Of a stretch of 41,471 nt of DNA, positions 16,827 through 24,951 are shown piece by piece. Location: assembly GCA_003611745.1 (NCBI GenBank), contig RAYF01000053.1, positions 1 through 41,471 of the forward strand, read 5' to 3'. The translations under genes were made by a program, and so were the position numbers. How positions within the stretch are numbered: position 1 is the stretch's first letter; each line of letters opens with the position of its first letter. Under the pieces are notes generated by a model. The model did no database searches, had not been told where the DNA came from, and was given only the letters and a program-made list of their open reading frames with translations. This DNA is from a bacterium D16-36 (GTDB lineage Bacteria; Bacillota; Clostridia; Lachnospirales; Lachnospiraceae).

Positions 16827-18272
16827 ATGGTTTTTAGCAGTTTGATATTTTTATGCGCATTTCTGCCGGTAGTGCTGGCACTATATGCCGTTTGTCCGGG
16901 GAAATACCGAAATCTCCTGTTGACAATAGCCAGCCTTTTGTTTTATGCATGGGGTGAGCCGAGATATGTATTTATTATGCTTTTTTCTACTGTGTTTGAT
17001 TATATTAATGGTAGGGCAATAGAATATTTTGGCATGCAGAATAACAGGATGGCGAAACGGGGGATTCTTATCCTGTCTATTGTGGGAAATCTGGGGATAC
17101 TCTTCTTTTTCAAATATACGAACCTGCTGATAACTTCATGGAACCAGCTAACAGCATCGGAATTCGGCGTTCTGAATCTGGCGATGCCGATTGGGATTTC
17201 ATTTTATACATTTCAGACGATGTCCTACACCATTGATGTGTACCGCGGCTATGTGAAGGCGCAGAAGGGCTTGGTTGCCTTTGCTATGTACATCAGCATG
17301 TTCCCGCAGCTGATTGCAGGGCCGATTGTGCGGTATAAATGGATTGAGCCGCAGTTGGAAGGCAGGGTTGTGACGGAGGAGCGCTGGGTCAAGGGGATGC
17401 ACCGGTTTCTAATCGGCTTGGGAAAGAAAGTTATCTTCGCCAACCAGATTGGCAACCTCTGGATTGACATTTCCGGGGGGAATCTTTCTACATTGAGCAC
17501 ACTGGGTGCATGGATTGGGGCTTTTGCTTATACATTTCAGATTTATTTTGACTTTTCCGGATACTCAGATATGGCAATCGGCCTGGGGCAGATGTTTGGT
17601 TTTACATTTCCTGAAAACTTCATTTATCCATATGAGGCGAAAAATATTACAGATTTCTGGCGGCGTTGGCATATTACATTAGGGGCGTGGTTCCGGGAAT
17701 ATATCTATATCCCGCTTGGAGGAAACCGGAGAGGGCTGCAGCGGCAGCTTGCTAATTTGTTTGTAGTATGGTTGCTCACGGGCCTGTGGCATGGGGCGAG
17801 CTGGAATTTTGCCCTCTGGGGGATATATTTTTTTGTGCTGCTAGTTGCAGAGAAGGTTTTTCTCCTCAAGGAGATGGAGCACTGGCCGCAGGTAATGCGC
17901 CATATTTATGGCAAGTTTTTTATTGTGGTGGGCTGGGTGCTTTTTGCAATAGAAGATTTTGATAATATGGGATATTATCTTCAGGTTATGTTTGGCATTA
18001 AGAATTCCCTTGTCAATGAGGCAGCAGGTTATTACCTGCAGACATACGGTATTTTGCTTGTGATTATGGCGGTTGCATCCACTCGGATTCCTATCCGTCT
18101 GATGAATAGGCTGCGCAGGTATCTTGTGCGGGAAGAGCCGGAGTTTGCAGTTAAAAAGGGAAAAAGTGTGGAGTTCGTGCTCTATAGCCTGTATACATTT
18201 ATAATATTACTAATTAGTATAGGAATGTTAATCAGCGGTTCCTACAATCCATTTTTGTATTTCCGCTTCTGA
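16827..18272 (+). CDS. MBOAT family O-acyltransferase (AlgI/DltB-like)
   Basis: From the start at 16827 the protein has 481 residues and about ten to twelve membrane segments. MBOAT signatures are clear: MSYTIDVYRG, ITDFWRRWHITLGAWFREYI (about 275-295) and the catalytic histidine in GLWHGASWNF (about 322). The protein should move acetyl groups from cytosolic acetyl-CoA across the membrane for attachment to a wall polysaccharide or teichoic acid by its DHHW partners. It lies between two DHHW genes, with only a few bases to the next one. GGGGG 7 bases before the ATG supports this start over an upstream in-frame ATG. Confidence 0.93.
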   Translation: MVFSSLIFLCAFLPVVLALYAVCPGKYRNLLLTIASLLFYAWGEPRYVFIMLFSTVFDYINGRAIEYFGMQNNRMAKRGILILSIVGNLGILFFFKYTNLLITSWNQLTASEFGVLNLAMPIGISFYTFQTMSYTIDVYRGYVKAQKGLVAFAMYISMFPQLIAGPIVRYKWIEPQLEGRVVTEERWVKGMHRFLIGLGKKVIFANQIGNLWIDISGGNLSTLSTLGAWIGAFAYTFQIYFDFSGYSDMAIGLGQMFGFTFPENFIYPYEAKNITDFWRRWHITLGAWFREYIYIPLGGNRRGLQRQLANLFVVWLLTGLWHGASWNFALWGIYFFVLLVAEKVFLLKEMEHWPQVMRHIYGKFFIVVGWVLFAIEDFDNMGYYLQVMFGIKNSLVNEAAGYYLQTYGILLVIMAVASTRIPIRLMNRLRRYLVREEPEFAVKKGKSVEFVLYSLYTFIILLISIGMLISGSYNPFLYFRF

Positions 18273-18294
18273 TTTGGAAGGAATAGGTTGTATC

Positions 18295-19413
18295 ATGAAA
18301 GCATATCATCGGATTTTTATGGCAGTCATCTTTGGGACATTGGCCTTTTTTGGGCTTTGCTCCGTCGTAATGCCGCAGAAAGGGTACTCAGAAAATGAGA
18401 ACCGTTATCTGGAACAGTATCCGTCACTGGCTTTACCGGACGTTTTGTCCGGGGAATTTAAGGAGCAGTTTGAGGATGCATTTAGCGACCAGTTTCTTGG
18501 AAGGGATATCTGGATGATGGGTGCTACTGCTGTAGAACGGCTGATGGGGTTTCAGGAGCTGAATAATGTTTATTTTGGCAAGGACGGTTATCTGCTGGCA
18601 AAGACAGTACAGGAGGATATAGACCAGAAGCAATATCTGAAAAATCTCCGTTATGTGGAGTATTTCGGTTCCTGCCAGCCGGATAAAGTCAGCCTGCTGC
18701 TGGCGCCGTCCCCCGGCACGATTATGAGGAACAAGCTGCCGCATGGTGCGCCGTATTATAATGCGGCGGCGATGTACCGAGAAGCTGATACGATATTAAA
18801 ACGTGCAAAGAATATTAATTCCTGCCCAGAGCTTAAGGAGTACGCAAAACAGAATCAGGTATATTATAAAACAGATCACCATTGGACGCTGCTTGGCGCT
18901 TATGCCGCCTATAGCGCGTACAGTGATGCCAACGAATTTGAAAAACATACGTATGGGTATTTTGCTGCGAATAAGATTTCTGAGGATTTCCGGGGGACTA
19001 TGTATTCGAAGGTGATTGCGCCGAATGTGGAGCCGGAGATTATGTATGCGGCCGGAAATGTCCCTCCGGCGGAAGTAGTCTGTGACGGGCAGGGAAAGAG
19101 TGGCATCTATGATGTCGAGAAGCTGACACAGAAAGATAAATATAGTTATTTCTTTGGAGGGAATTATGGGGAAGTTAAGATTACCATGCATAATGAGAGC
19201 AGCAAAAAGCTTTTAGTGATAAAAGATTCCTATGCGAACAGCTTTGTCCCATTCCTGCTGGACGATTATCATGAGGTTACGATGATTGACCTGCGGTACT
19301 ATAGGAGTTCGATACAGAAGCTTTTGAAGGAGAATGATTATGCACAGATATTGGTGCTGTATGAGATGAGTAATTTTGCAGGAGATAAAAATTTATATAA
19401 ACTGGTACACTGA
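18295..19413 (+). CDS. DHHW family (AlgX/AlgJ-like) extracytoplasmic protein, second copy
   Basis: From 18295 the product has 372 residues with an N-terminal signal anchor (IFMAVIFGTLAFFGLCSVV). It has the classical family opening SENENRYLEQYPSL, then SDQFLGRDIWM, the TDHHW motif (about residue 194), and VIKDSYANSFVPFL with the catalytic-type Asp/Ser pair. Unlike the first copy it has the complete N-terminal part of the family and no acidic linker. Two DHHW proteins around one MBOAT suggest two acceptors or two steps of acetyl transfer. The stop overlaps the -35 box of the next promoter. Confidence 0.9.
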   Translation: MKAYHRIFMAVIFGTLAFFGLCSVVMPQKGYSENENRYLEQYPSLALPDVLSGEFKEQFEDAFSDQFLGRDIWMMGATAVERLMGFQELNNVYFGKDGYLLAKTVQEDIDQKQYLKNLRYVEYFGSCQPDKVSLLLAPSPGTIMRNKLPHGAPYYNAAAMYREADTILKRAKNINSCPELKEYAKQNQVYYKTDHHWTLLGAYAAYSAYSDANEFEKHTYGYFAANKISEDFRGTMYSKVIAPNVEPEIMYAAGNVPPAEVVCDGQGKSGIYDVEKLTQKDKYSYFFGGNYGEVKITMHNESSKKLLVIKDSYANSFVPFLLDDYHEVTMIDLRYYRSSIQKLLKENDYAQILVLYEMSNFAGDKNLYKLVH

Positions 19414-19438
19414 CATAAGCCCCAAAGTATGGTATAAT
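19410..19438 (+). promoter_or_regulatory. Sigma-A-type promoter for the D,D-carboxypeptidase gene
   Basis: CTGACA (19410-19415) and TATAAT (19433-19438) are 17 bases apart. The gene starts at 19491, leaving a leader of about 45 bases. Confidence 0.75.
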
Positions 19439-19490
19439 ACCTTTGATTCTGATTGAATGGAGCTGAGATTGAGAAAGATAGGGTATAAAA

Positions 19491-21188
19491 ATGAAAAGAA
19501 ATAGAGTTATGGCAGCAGTTATGGCTGCTGTTATGTTACTGTCCATTGTGGCGGGCGGCAGTACTGCCGCGGCAATACCGAAGACGGAACAGAATTCAGA
19601 GGGGAAAGGGGCGGATAAGGTAACATGGCCTTCCGGGCCGAATAAAAGGAAGCTCTCCAGTGATTCTGCCATTGTTATGGAGCTTTCTACCGGCCTGGTC
19701 TTATACCAGAAGAATGTCCATAAAAAGCACTATCCGGCAAGTATCACGAAGATTCTCACTGCAATGCTGACAGCAGAAAACTGTGCCAATAATGAAGTAG
19801 TTACATTTTCACAGGCTGCGGCTTACGGGATTGAGAGAGGGAGTTCCACAATATTTACGGAGCCGGGTGAGAAGTTGACAATAGAGCAGTGCCTCTATGC
19901 GATTATGCTGCAGTCTGCTAATGAGGTATGCTTGGGCGTGGGGGAACATATTTCAGGTTCCATCAGCAAATTTGTAGATTTAATGAATAAGCGCGTGAAG
20001 GCGCTTGGACTTAAGGATACGCATTTTAATAATCCGAATGGGCTGCCGGACCCCAAACATTATACATCGGCGTATGATATGGCGGTTATTGCAAGGGAAG
20101 CAATGAAAAATACCACATTCCGCAAGGTAACAGCTACGCGCAGATACATTATGCCTAAAACAAATAAACACAAAGAAGAGCGGCCATGGGATAACCATCA
20201 CCAGATGATTAATGGTTATGAGCATCCTAAATATGAGTATAAATACTGCATTGGCGGCAAGACGGGCTACACGCATGCTGCAGGGAACACTCTGGTTACT
20301 TATGCGGAAAAGAACGGCATGGAGCTTGTGTGTGTCATTATGAAGGCAAAGGGCCCGAAACAGGGCGAGCCGAATGAATACACCGATACGACATCCCTGT
20401 TGAATTTTGGATTTGAGAAATATCAGAAATATGCTGTGGACGAAGACAGCAGCGATATTAATAAAGATTTGTTCAATAATTATGACAGTTTCTTTGATGT
20501 GGGAAACTCACCGGTTCATCTATCGAGTGAATCGTCGGTGGTGCTTCCGAAGGGGGTAAAGCTGTCGCAGGCAAAACAGAAGGTTTTTTATCATGACAAT
20601 GTTTCACTGCAGGCAGGGGATAATGTTATCGGCCATGTGACATATACTTATGGAGGGAAGACTGTAGGCTCAACAGATATCTTATATACAAAGGCTGAAA
20701 ACGATATGGACAGCCATCTGGATTCCGCCTCGAGGGCCATTGTGGATAATGAAATACAGCAGTTAAAGGACTCAGAACAGAAGGATAGGAAGAAAGCAAA
20801 CATATGGAGAAAGGTGAAAAGTACAGCCGTGGGATTTTTTAAGATAAAAGCAGTACAGATTGTTTTTTTGGCATTGGCAGCAGCAATTGTGATATTCCTG
20901 CTGGTGTGCCTGCTCCGCCGTGTTGAATTGCCGAAATTTACGAGGCGGCGCAGACGGCGTTCAAGGGGTGGCTATAGAAGCAGGCAGGGCCGGCGGCAGT
21001 ATGCGCGCAGGACACGCGGCGGCTATGGCGACGTATCGCAGAAACGCAAGACCCGCCGCAATGTCAGCAGGCATTATGAGAAAAAGGCGCCTAATGTGAA
21101 AAAGAGCAGGAAAAACAGAGGAGTGCGTTACCATAAAAACCATAAGAAGACCAGAGAAAGCTTTGGCAAGAATTTCTTTGATTTTTAG
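19491..21188 (+). CDS. D-alanyl-D-alanine carboxypeptidase (S11, DacF-like) with basic C-terminal tail
   Basis: The 565-residue protein has a signal peptide (about 1-28) and a penicillin-binding catalytic domain with SITK (84-87), SAN (142-144) and KTG (257-259). After the usual accessory beta domain comes a membrane helix (about residues 452-475) and a 90-residue tail in which about 40% of residues are Arg or Lys, including six consecutive arginines and repeated RGGY. The enzyme trims terminal D-alanine from peptidoglycan stem peptides outside the membrane. Ordinary PBP5/DacF proteins end in an amphipathic anchor, so the transmembrane helix plus basic, presumably cytosolic tail is unusual. 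It has its own promoter and terminator. Confidence 0.9.
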   Translation: MKRNRVMAAVMAAVMLLSIVAGGSTAAAIPKTEQNSEGKGADKVTWPSGPNKRKLSSDSAIVMELSTGLVLYQKNVHKKHYPASITKILTAMLTAENCANNEVVTFSQAAAYGIERGSSTIFTEPGEKLTIEQCLYAIMLQSANEVCLGVGEHISGSISKFVDLMNKRVKALGLKDTHFNNPNGLPDPKHYTSAYDMAVIAREAMKNTTFRKVTATRRYIMPKTNKHKEERPWDNHHQMINGYEHPKYEYKYCIGGKTGYTHAAGNTLVTYAEKNGMELVCVIMKAKGPKQGEPNEYTDTTSLLNFGFEKYQKYAVDEDSSDINKDLFNNYDSFFDVGNSPVHLSSESSVVLPKGVKLSQAKQKVFYHDNVSLQAGDNVIGHVTYTYGGKTVGSTDILYTKAENDMDSHLDSASRAIVDNEIQQLKDSEQKDRKKANIWRKVKSTAVGFFKIKAVQIVFLALAAAIVIFLLVCLLRRVELPKFTRRRRRRSRGGYRSRQGRRQYARRTRGGYGDVSQKRKTRRNVSRHYEKKAPNVKKSRKNRGVRYHKNHKKTRESFGKNFFDF

Positions 21189-21201
21189 AATGTGCTATAC
21201 A

Positions 21202-21236
21202 TATCCCCAGAGTCCCGGAGGGAGCCTCTGGGGATA
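21202..21236 (+). terminator. Rho-independent terminator after the carboxypeptidase gene
   Basis: TATCCCCAGAG (21202-21212) pairs with CTCTGGGGATA (21226-21236), with an inner TCCC/GGGA stem. GTTTTTAT follows. Confidence 0.9.
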
Positions 21237-21280
21237 GTTTTTATAAATTAGGAAAGTTCTCGGTGTATGGAGGTGCAGGC

Positions 21281-22144
21281 ATGAGATCGGAAAGCGAAAT
21301 GTACAATCTTATTTTAGAGATAGCGAAAAATGATGTTAGAATTAAAGCTGTTTATATGAACGGTTCAAGAACAAATGAAAATGTTCCAAAAGATATTTTT
21401 CAAGATTATGATATTGTTTATGTTGTAGAAGATACGTGCAGTTTTATAGAGGACAAAGATTGGATAAAGGTTTTTGGGGAAATTCTTTATATGCAGTATC
21501 CTGATGAAAATCCAAATTTTCCTCCAACTGATAAGAAAAATTCTTATGGTTATTTAATGCAATTTGCAGATGGAGTTAGGATTGACCTGACTGTACAGTC
21601 TATAAATTATGCATTACAGCATATCAGGGAAGACAAGCTTTGCAAAATTTTACTGGATAAAGAAAATATATTACCTCAAATCGAAGCGGCAACAGATTGC
21701 CAGTACTGGGTTAAAAAGCCTGCGAAGGAACAATACCTTGCGACTTGTAATGAATTTTGGTGGTGTACCAATAATATAGCAAAGGGATTATGGCGTGGAG
21801 AAATCCTTTATGTGCAGGATATGACAAATTATTGTGTAAGGACAGAACTTATTACTATGTTAAATTGGAAAGTCGGCATTTTAACAGGATGGTCAGTAAG
21901 CACTGGTAAATCATCAAAATACTTACATAAGTGGCTTTCAGAGGAAGAATGGCAAATGCTTTTATCAACTTATTTTGATGGTGAGGTCGATAATGCTTGG
22001 AAGTCTGTTTTTGCTATGTGTGAGTTGTTTGAAAACGTGGCACAGTTTGTCGGTGAGAAATTAGGATGGGAATATAATGTAAAAGAGGGGAAAGCGGCCA
22101 GAGGTTATTTGGAATATGTGCATCAGTTATCAAAGAATGACTGA
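21281..22144 (+). CDS. ANT(6)/AadE-type aminoglycoside 6-adenylyltransferase-like protein
   Basis: The 287-residue protein follows the AadE pattern from its first residues, MRSESEMYNLI. It has the nucleotidyltransferase signature GSR (28-30) followed by DYD (42-44), FADGVRIDLT as the third acidic position, and CNEFWW with WKVGI further on. The family adenylates streptomycin-type aminoglycosides with ATP. Similarity by eye to classical ANT(6)-I is moderate, so resistance is plausible but not certain. GGAGG lies 7 bases upstream. The gene marks the left edge of an accessory region rich in gene fragments. Confidence 0.85.
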   Translation: MRSESEMYNLILEIAKNDVRIKAVYMNGSRTNENVPKDIFQDYDIVYVVEDTCSFIEDKDWIKVFGEILYMQYPDENPNFPPTDKKNSYGYLMQFADGVRIDLTVQSINYALQHIREDKLCKILLDKENILPQIEAATDCQYWVKKPAKEQYLATCNEFWWCTNNIAKGLWRGEILYVQDMTNYCVRTELITMLNWKVGILTGWSVSTGKSSKYLHKWLSEEEWQMLLSTYFDGEVDNAWKSVFAMCELFENVAQFVGEKLGWEYNVKEGKAARGYLEYVHQLSKND

Positions 22145-22155
22145 GTGGGTATCCC

Positions 22156-22329
22156 ACAAAGTGTGAAACACATCTTGTAAATGATGTAGCACCTGCAAGT
22201 ATTTTGGTGTTTGCTATGGCGGATGTTCTTATGTACTATAATGATATTATGCTATGTTATGGAATATCTGCTGATGAATTAAGGCAGGCATATATTGCAA
22301 AATTTGAAAAGAATATGACACGTTGGTAA
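22156..22329 (+). pseudogene. 3' remnant of a MazG-like / nucleotide-pyrophosphohydrolase-type gene
   Basis: A frame ending at 22329 reads FAMADVLMYYNDIMLCYGIS, then ADELRQAYIAKFEKNMTRW. It resembles the C-terminal helix pair of MazG-like dNTP pyrophosphohydrolases found on Clostridial mobile elements (recalled, not searched). No start or ribosome-binding site exists, and the sequence to its left has no matching domain. Only about 55 codons survive. It lies between the ANT(6)-like gene and a convergent gene. Confidence 0.4.
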
Positions 22330-22361
22330 GTCCTTTTGACTGGATAATCCAAGATTGAGAA

Positions 22362-22393
22362 ATGGTGATAAAGCAAATTTGTTTTATCACCAT
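22362..22393. terminator. Bidirectional hairpin
   Basis: ATGGTGATAAA (22362-22372) pairs with TTTATCACCAT (22383-22393), 11 bp with a 10-base loop. It lies between the remnant and the convergent minus-strand gene. Confidence 0.6.
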
Positions 22394-22423
22394 GTGGTTT
22401 GTAAAATATAGATAAAAATACGG

Positions 22424-22454
22424 TTGACAATATTGTCATATGACAATGTTGTTA
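22424..22454. promoter_or_regulatory. Two tandem dyads with a -35-like box, orphan operator
   Basis: TGACAATATTGTCA (22425-22438) is a perfect palindrome. A near-copy, TGACAATGTTGTTA, follows at 22441-22454 with a 16-bp period. TTGACA at 22424-22429 looks like a -35 box. The second dyad overlaps the last codons of the minus-strand gene, and no plus-strand gene follows. It may be a leftover control region cut from its gene. Confidence 0.45.
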
Positions 22455-23129
22455 TCTTCTGGCAAGAGTTTTTACAAGTTCGATATATCTCTTTGTGCTG
22501 TTATCAATATCTTTTTGGGTAACACCATAATATAGATAAACCTTTCTGAATGTTTTATCAAATTCTTTCATAAAACCATTTTTTGAGCCAGATGCTGAAC
22601 CGCCAATATAGCCATAATTTTTTTCGATTATTAATTTTGATTGGTTATTATTCCCACTATCCTTTTCATATATGTGTAAATCAATATCAAAAATATCTGG
22701 CGGAATATTTTCTGCTGCTTTCTGCCTTTGCTCTATCTGCTCCATAAAAAGTTTTATCGCTTCTTCCTCATGGTTTTCAAGTTTTGGAGCTTCTGCTAAA
22801 TCTCCAAGTAATTCAGGCTTATACTGCAAGATAAAAGATGCCCTCATTTGAAAATATTCTGTTTTATATTCTGTTTCTGTCCTATCAACCTCTGAGAATC
22901 CTAATTCCGTTACAATATAATCGGCTACCTGTTCCATAGAATGTGGATTCGCTTTTAACGATTTGACAATCCGCTGTTCTCTCGCATCATAGAAGAATTT
23001 TTGGATATTCTGCTTAAGTGTCTGTTTTAAATTTTTTCTTCCTGCTATAAAAAAGGATGTCGGTCCATCATGTCCTTCAATTATACTTATAGAACCTACC
23101 TTCTTATTTTTTCCAAGTCTATTCTTCAT
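22452..23129 (-). CDS. Uncharacterised protein with an N-terminal GSISIIEGHDGPTSFF motif
   Basis: From the ATG at 23129 (GAGGA 6 bases upstream) the product has 225 residues; an ATG four codons earlier is possible. The opening KVGSISIIEGHDGPTSFFIAG resembles the IIGGADGPTSIF motif that occurs in the sodium-pump decarboxylase beta subunit and in the N-termini of short Clostridial proteins of unknown function. The rest is soluble and charged: helices around QNIQKFFYDAREQRIV, an acidic middle (PKLENHEEEAI), and a C-terminal IGGSASGSKNGFMKEF. No membrane segment is seen, so it is not the decarboxylase itself. The interleaved-stem element (copy C) directly precedes it. Confidence 0.6.
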   Translation of the reverse strand: MKNRLGKNKKVGSISIIEGHDGPTSFFIAGRKNLKQTLKQNIQKFFYDAREQRIVKSLKANPHSMEQVADYIVTELGFSEVDRTETEYKTEYFQMRASFILQYKPELLGDLAEAPKLENHEEEAIKLFMEQIEQRQKAAENIPPDIFDIDLHIYEKDSGNNNQSKLIIEKNYGYIGGSASGSKNGFMKEFDKTFRKVYLYYGVTQKDIDNSTKRYIELVKTLARR

Positions 23130-23145
23130 AAAAATCCTCATTTAT

Positions 23146-23226
23146 GCACACGTTTTTTGTGCATAACAAATTTGTGGCAAGTGTGCGCAGACACAAATTT
23201 GCGTGTGAAAAATGTATTTTTCACAC
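23146..23226 (-). repeat. Interleaved-stem (pseudoknot-topology) intergenic element, copy C
   Basis: In the minus-strand reading, a hairpin (23203-23213 with 23216-23226) comes first. Next, a = CAAATTTGTG (23201-23192) pairs with a' = CACAAATTTG (23176-23167). The loop string GCACAC (b, 23186-23181) pairs with GTGTGC (b', 23151-23146). A competing local hairpin TGCACA/TGTGCA uses part of b'. The GAGGA of the next gene follows b' by about 6 bases. The order matches copies A and B. Confidence 0.55.
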
Positions 23227-23377
23227 TACCTCCAGAATCTGTTCAGAAACTATTTCATCCTTTGGTCTGCCCCTTTTTACAATCACCCAACATTCTGTTT
23301 CCGTACTATAATGTTCCTGTAGCCATTTACGAAGTTCGTCCCGATTTTGGGCATCTAACAAATTCCTTACTTCCATA
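23221..23377 (-). pseudogene. YdeI/OmpD-associated-type gene remnant, frameshifted and truncated
   Basis: Starting at 23377 the text reads MEVRNLLDAQNR. A four-C run (23340-23343) then shifts the frame. With three C's it would continue DELRKWLQEHYSTETECWVI and VKRGRPKD. This is the typical opening of the YdeI (DUF1801/OmdA-like) family. After about 40 residues the resemblance stops, and the frame ends at the edge of copy C of the interleaved element. The rest of the gene has been lost. Confidence 0.5.
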
Positions 23378-23379
23378 AA

Positions 23380-23724
23380 TTATATCCTCTCAATTCGCCT
23401 ATTAAAAACAATATGCCTTTTTATTCTCGCGTACGCAACGGTTTTAAGCGTCCGGTGGCATTTGTTTAGAACGGAGCGAAACGGAGTGTAGACCTGCGCG
23501 CGGGTTGTTTGACTGTTTGCTTTTACAGTATATCACACATTTTTCTATGAGGATAGCTGAAATCTCGTCATCTCCGCAGAAAAGGGGAGAATTTCTCTAA
23601 CCCTCTTGCATGCAATGTAAGCAACTTCCGTTCAACAAGTTTTCTGAAATTCAACTATACTTTTTTGATAGGATAGCATATAATGAAGCCAGCGACAAAT
23701 CGGCGTTTAAGGAGATAAAGAAAT
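23380..23724. other. Non-coding stretch in the accessory island
   Basis: No gene is recognised. The stretch contains a GC-richer patch (about 23430-23510, with CGGTGGC and GCGCGCGG) unlike its AT-rich surroundings, and a TCTCC/GGGGAGA hairpin near 23567-23587. TATAAT near 23677 is a likely -10 box for the acetyltransferase gene, although no good -35 box is visible. The patch may be debris from a mobile element; that is inference. Confidence 0.35.
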
Positions 23725-24261
23725 ATGATTTTTAAAACTGAACGATTATATCTGCGTGAGATGAATCAGGCTGATTTTAAATCTTTGTGTAAAATCCTGC
23801 AGGATAAAGATACAATGTACGCATATGAGGGAGCATTTAGTGACGATGAAGTCCAAGAATGGCTTGACAGGCAAATTGCCCGCTATCAAAAATGGAGTTT
23901 TGGTTTATGGGCAGTTGTCTTGAAAGCAACCAATGAAATGATTGGGCAATGCGGGCTTACAATGCAACCATGGAAAGAAACCGAGGTACTTGAAATAGGT
24001 TATCTTTTTGAGCGGTCGTACTGGCATAATGGATATGCCATTGAAGCGGCAAAAGCCTGTAAAAAGTATGCGTTTGAAGCATTAAATGCAACGGAAGTAT
24101 GTTCCATTATCAGAGATACGAATATAGCATCTCAGAATGTAGCCATAAGAAACGGAATGACAATGACGGATACATGGATAAAGCATTACAGAGGTGTAGA
24201 TATGCCACATTATCGTTATGTGGTTTATCGAACGGACAGCCCATCCTCGTTGCTCTGCTAA
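23725..24261 (+). CDS. GNAT family N-acetyltransferase (RimJ/RimL type)
   Basis: The 178-residue protein starts IFKTERLYLREMNQADF, the standard opening of the RimJ/RimL-like (Acetyltransf_3) group. It continues with MIGQCGLTMQ, the acetyl-CoA-binding beta-bulge segment EIGYLFERSYWHNGYAIEAA (about 91-110), and a final VAIRNGMTMTDTW. Such enzymes acetylate N-termini or small amines with acetyl-CoA; the substrate is unknown. AAGGAGATA lies just upstream. The last residues (SPSSLLC) diverge from the family end and may reflect a junction. Confidence 0.85.
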   Translation: MIFKTERLYLREMNQADFKSLCKILQDKDTMYAYEGAFSDDEVQEWLDRQIARYQKWSFGLWAVVLKATNEMIGQCGLTMQPWKETEVLEIGYLFERSYWHNGYAIEAAKACKKYAFEALNATEVCSIIRDTNIASQNVAIRNGMTMTDTWIKHYRGVDMPHYRYVVYRTDSPSSLLC

Positions 24262-24280
24262 GGGGGATATGACTTAATAA

Positions 24281-24391
24281 ATGATTTTTAGAAGCTGGAA
24301 GATTGTTTTTCCATGCAATCCGTCTGACGATTACATCAAAAAAGCATACTATTATGAAAAGTGGCTGTCTGACATAAAGGTTCTTGGATAA
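24281..24391 (+). other. Short open frame, possible gene remnant
   Basis: An ATG at 24281 opens a 36-codon frame, MIFRSWKIVFPCNPSDDYIK and on to YEKWLSDIKVLG. The residue mix looks protein-like, but there is no clear ribosome-binding site and no recognised family. It could be the end of a lost gene. Confidence 0.25.
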
Positions 24392-24402
24392 CTGTTTATG
24401 CA

Positions 24403-24951
24403 TTAGAACTGTAACTTGGAAAAATCAATTTCTAGATTCTCATATATATTTGCTTTAATTGTATCAGTAAAGGAATAAATAGTAGGTGCTGCTGCCTGCT
24501 CCATATCATAAACGAGGATAGCCTGCTTTGCTGGGTCAACAATCCAGTATTCCCGGACACCAGCTTCCCGATATAAAGAAAGTTTTGTATAATAGTCCAT
24601 GGCTCTGCTGCTTGGGGAAACGATTTCTATAATCCAATCCGGGGCACCATTACACCCATGGTCGTTTAGTTTGTTTTTGTCGCAGATTACAGAGATATCT
24701 GGTTCTAGATATTTTGAATCATTTGCGAACAGAAATACAGCAAATGGGGCTGGATAGATTCGACATTCACCGTTGCTTTTTGCTATATGGTTTCCGATTG
24801 CTAGATGGAGAAATGATAAAATATCTTGATGCTTTCGGCTGGGGGGTGCCATCATGTATATTTGTCCATCAATCAGTTCAGCCCGTTCGCCCTCTGGTAA
24901 GGCATAGATGTCATCAATGGTATAGGATTTTTTTTGTGCTAATGCTGGCAT
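24403..24951 (-). CDS. Uma2 family protein (DUF820, restriction-endonuclease-like fold)
   Basis: From the ATG at 24951 (AAGGAA 10 bases upstream) the product has 182 residues. The Uma2 pattern is clear: YALPEGERAELIDGQIYMMA, HQDILSFLHLAIGNHI, then the PD-(D/E)xK-like core EPDISVIC, GAPDWIIEIVSPSS, and YREAGVREYWIVDP. The conserved Asp, Glu and following residues are present, so the fold looks intact. These proteins are common in cyanobacteria and some Firmicutes. Nuclease activity is predicted, not proven, and the biological role is unknown. A TATAAT near 25072 on the minus strand is a possible -10 box. Confidence 0.85.
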   Translation of the reverse strand: MPALAQKKSYTIDDIYALPEGERAELIDGQIYMMAPPSRKHQDILSFLHLAIGNHIAKSNGECRIYPAPFAVFLFANDSKYLEPDISVICDKNKLNDHGCNGAPDWIIEIVSPSSRAMDYYTKLSLYREAGVREYWIVDPAKQAILVYDMEQAAAPTIYSFTDTIKANIYENLEIDFSKLQF

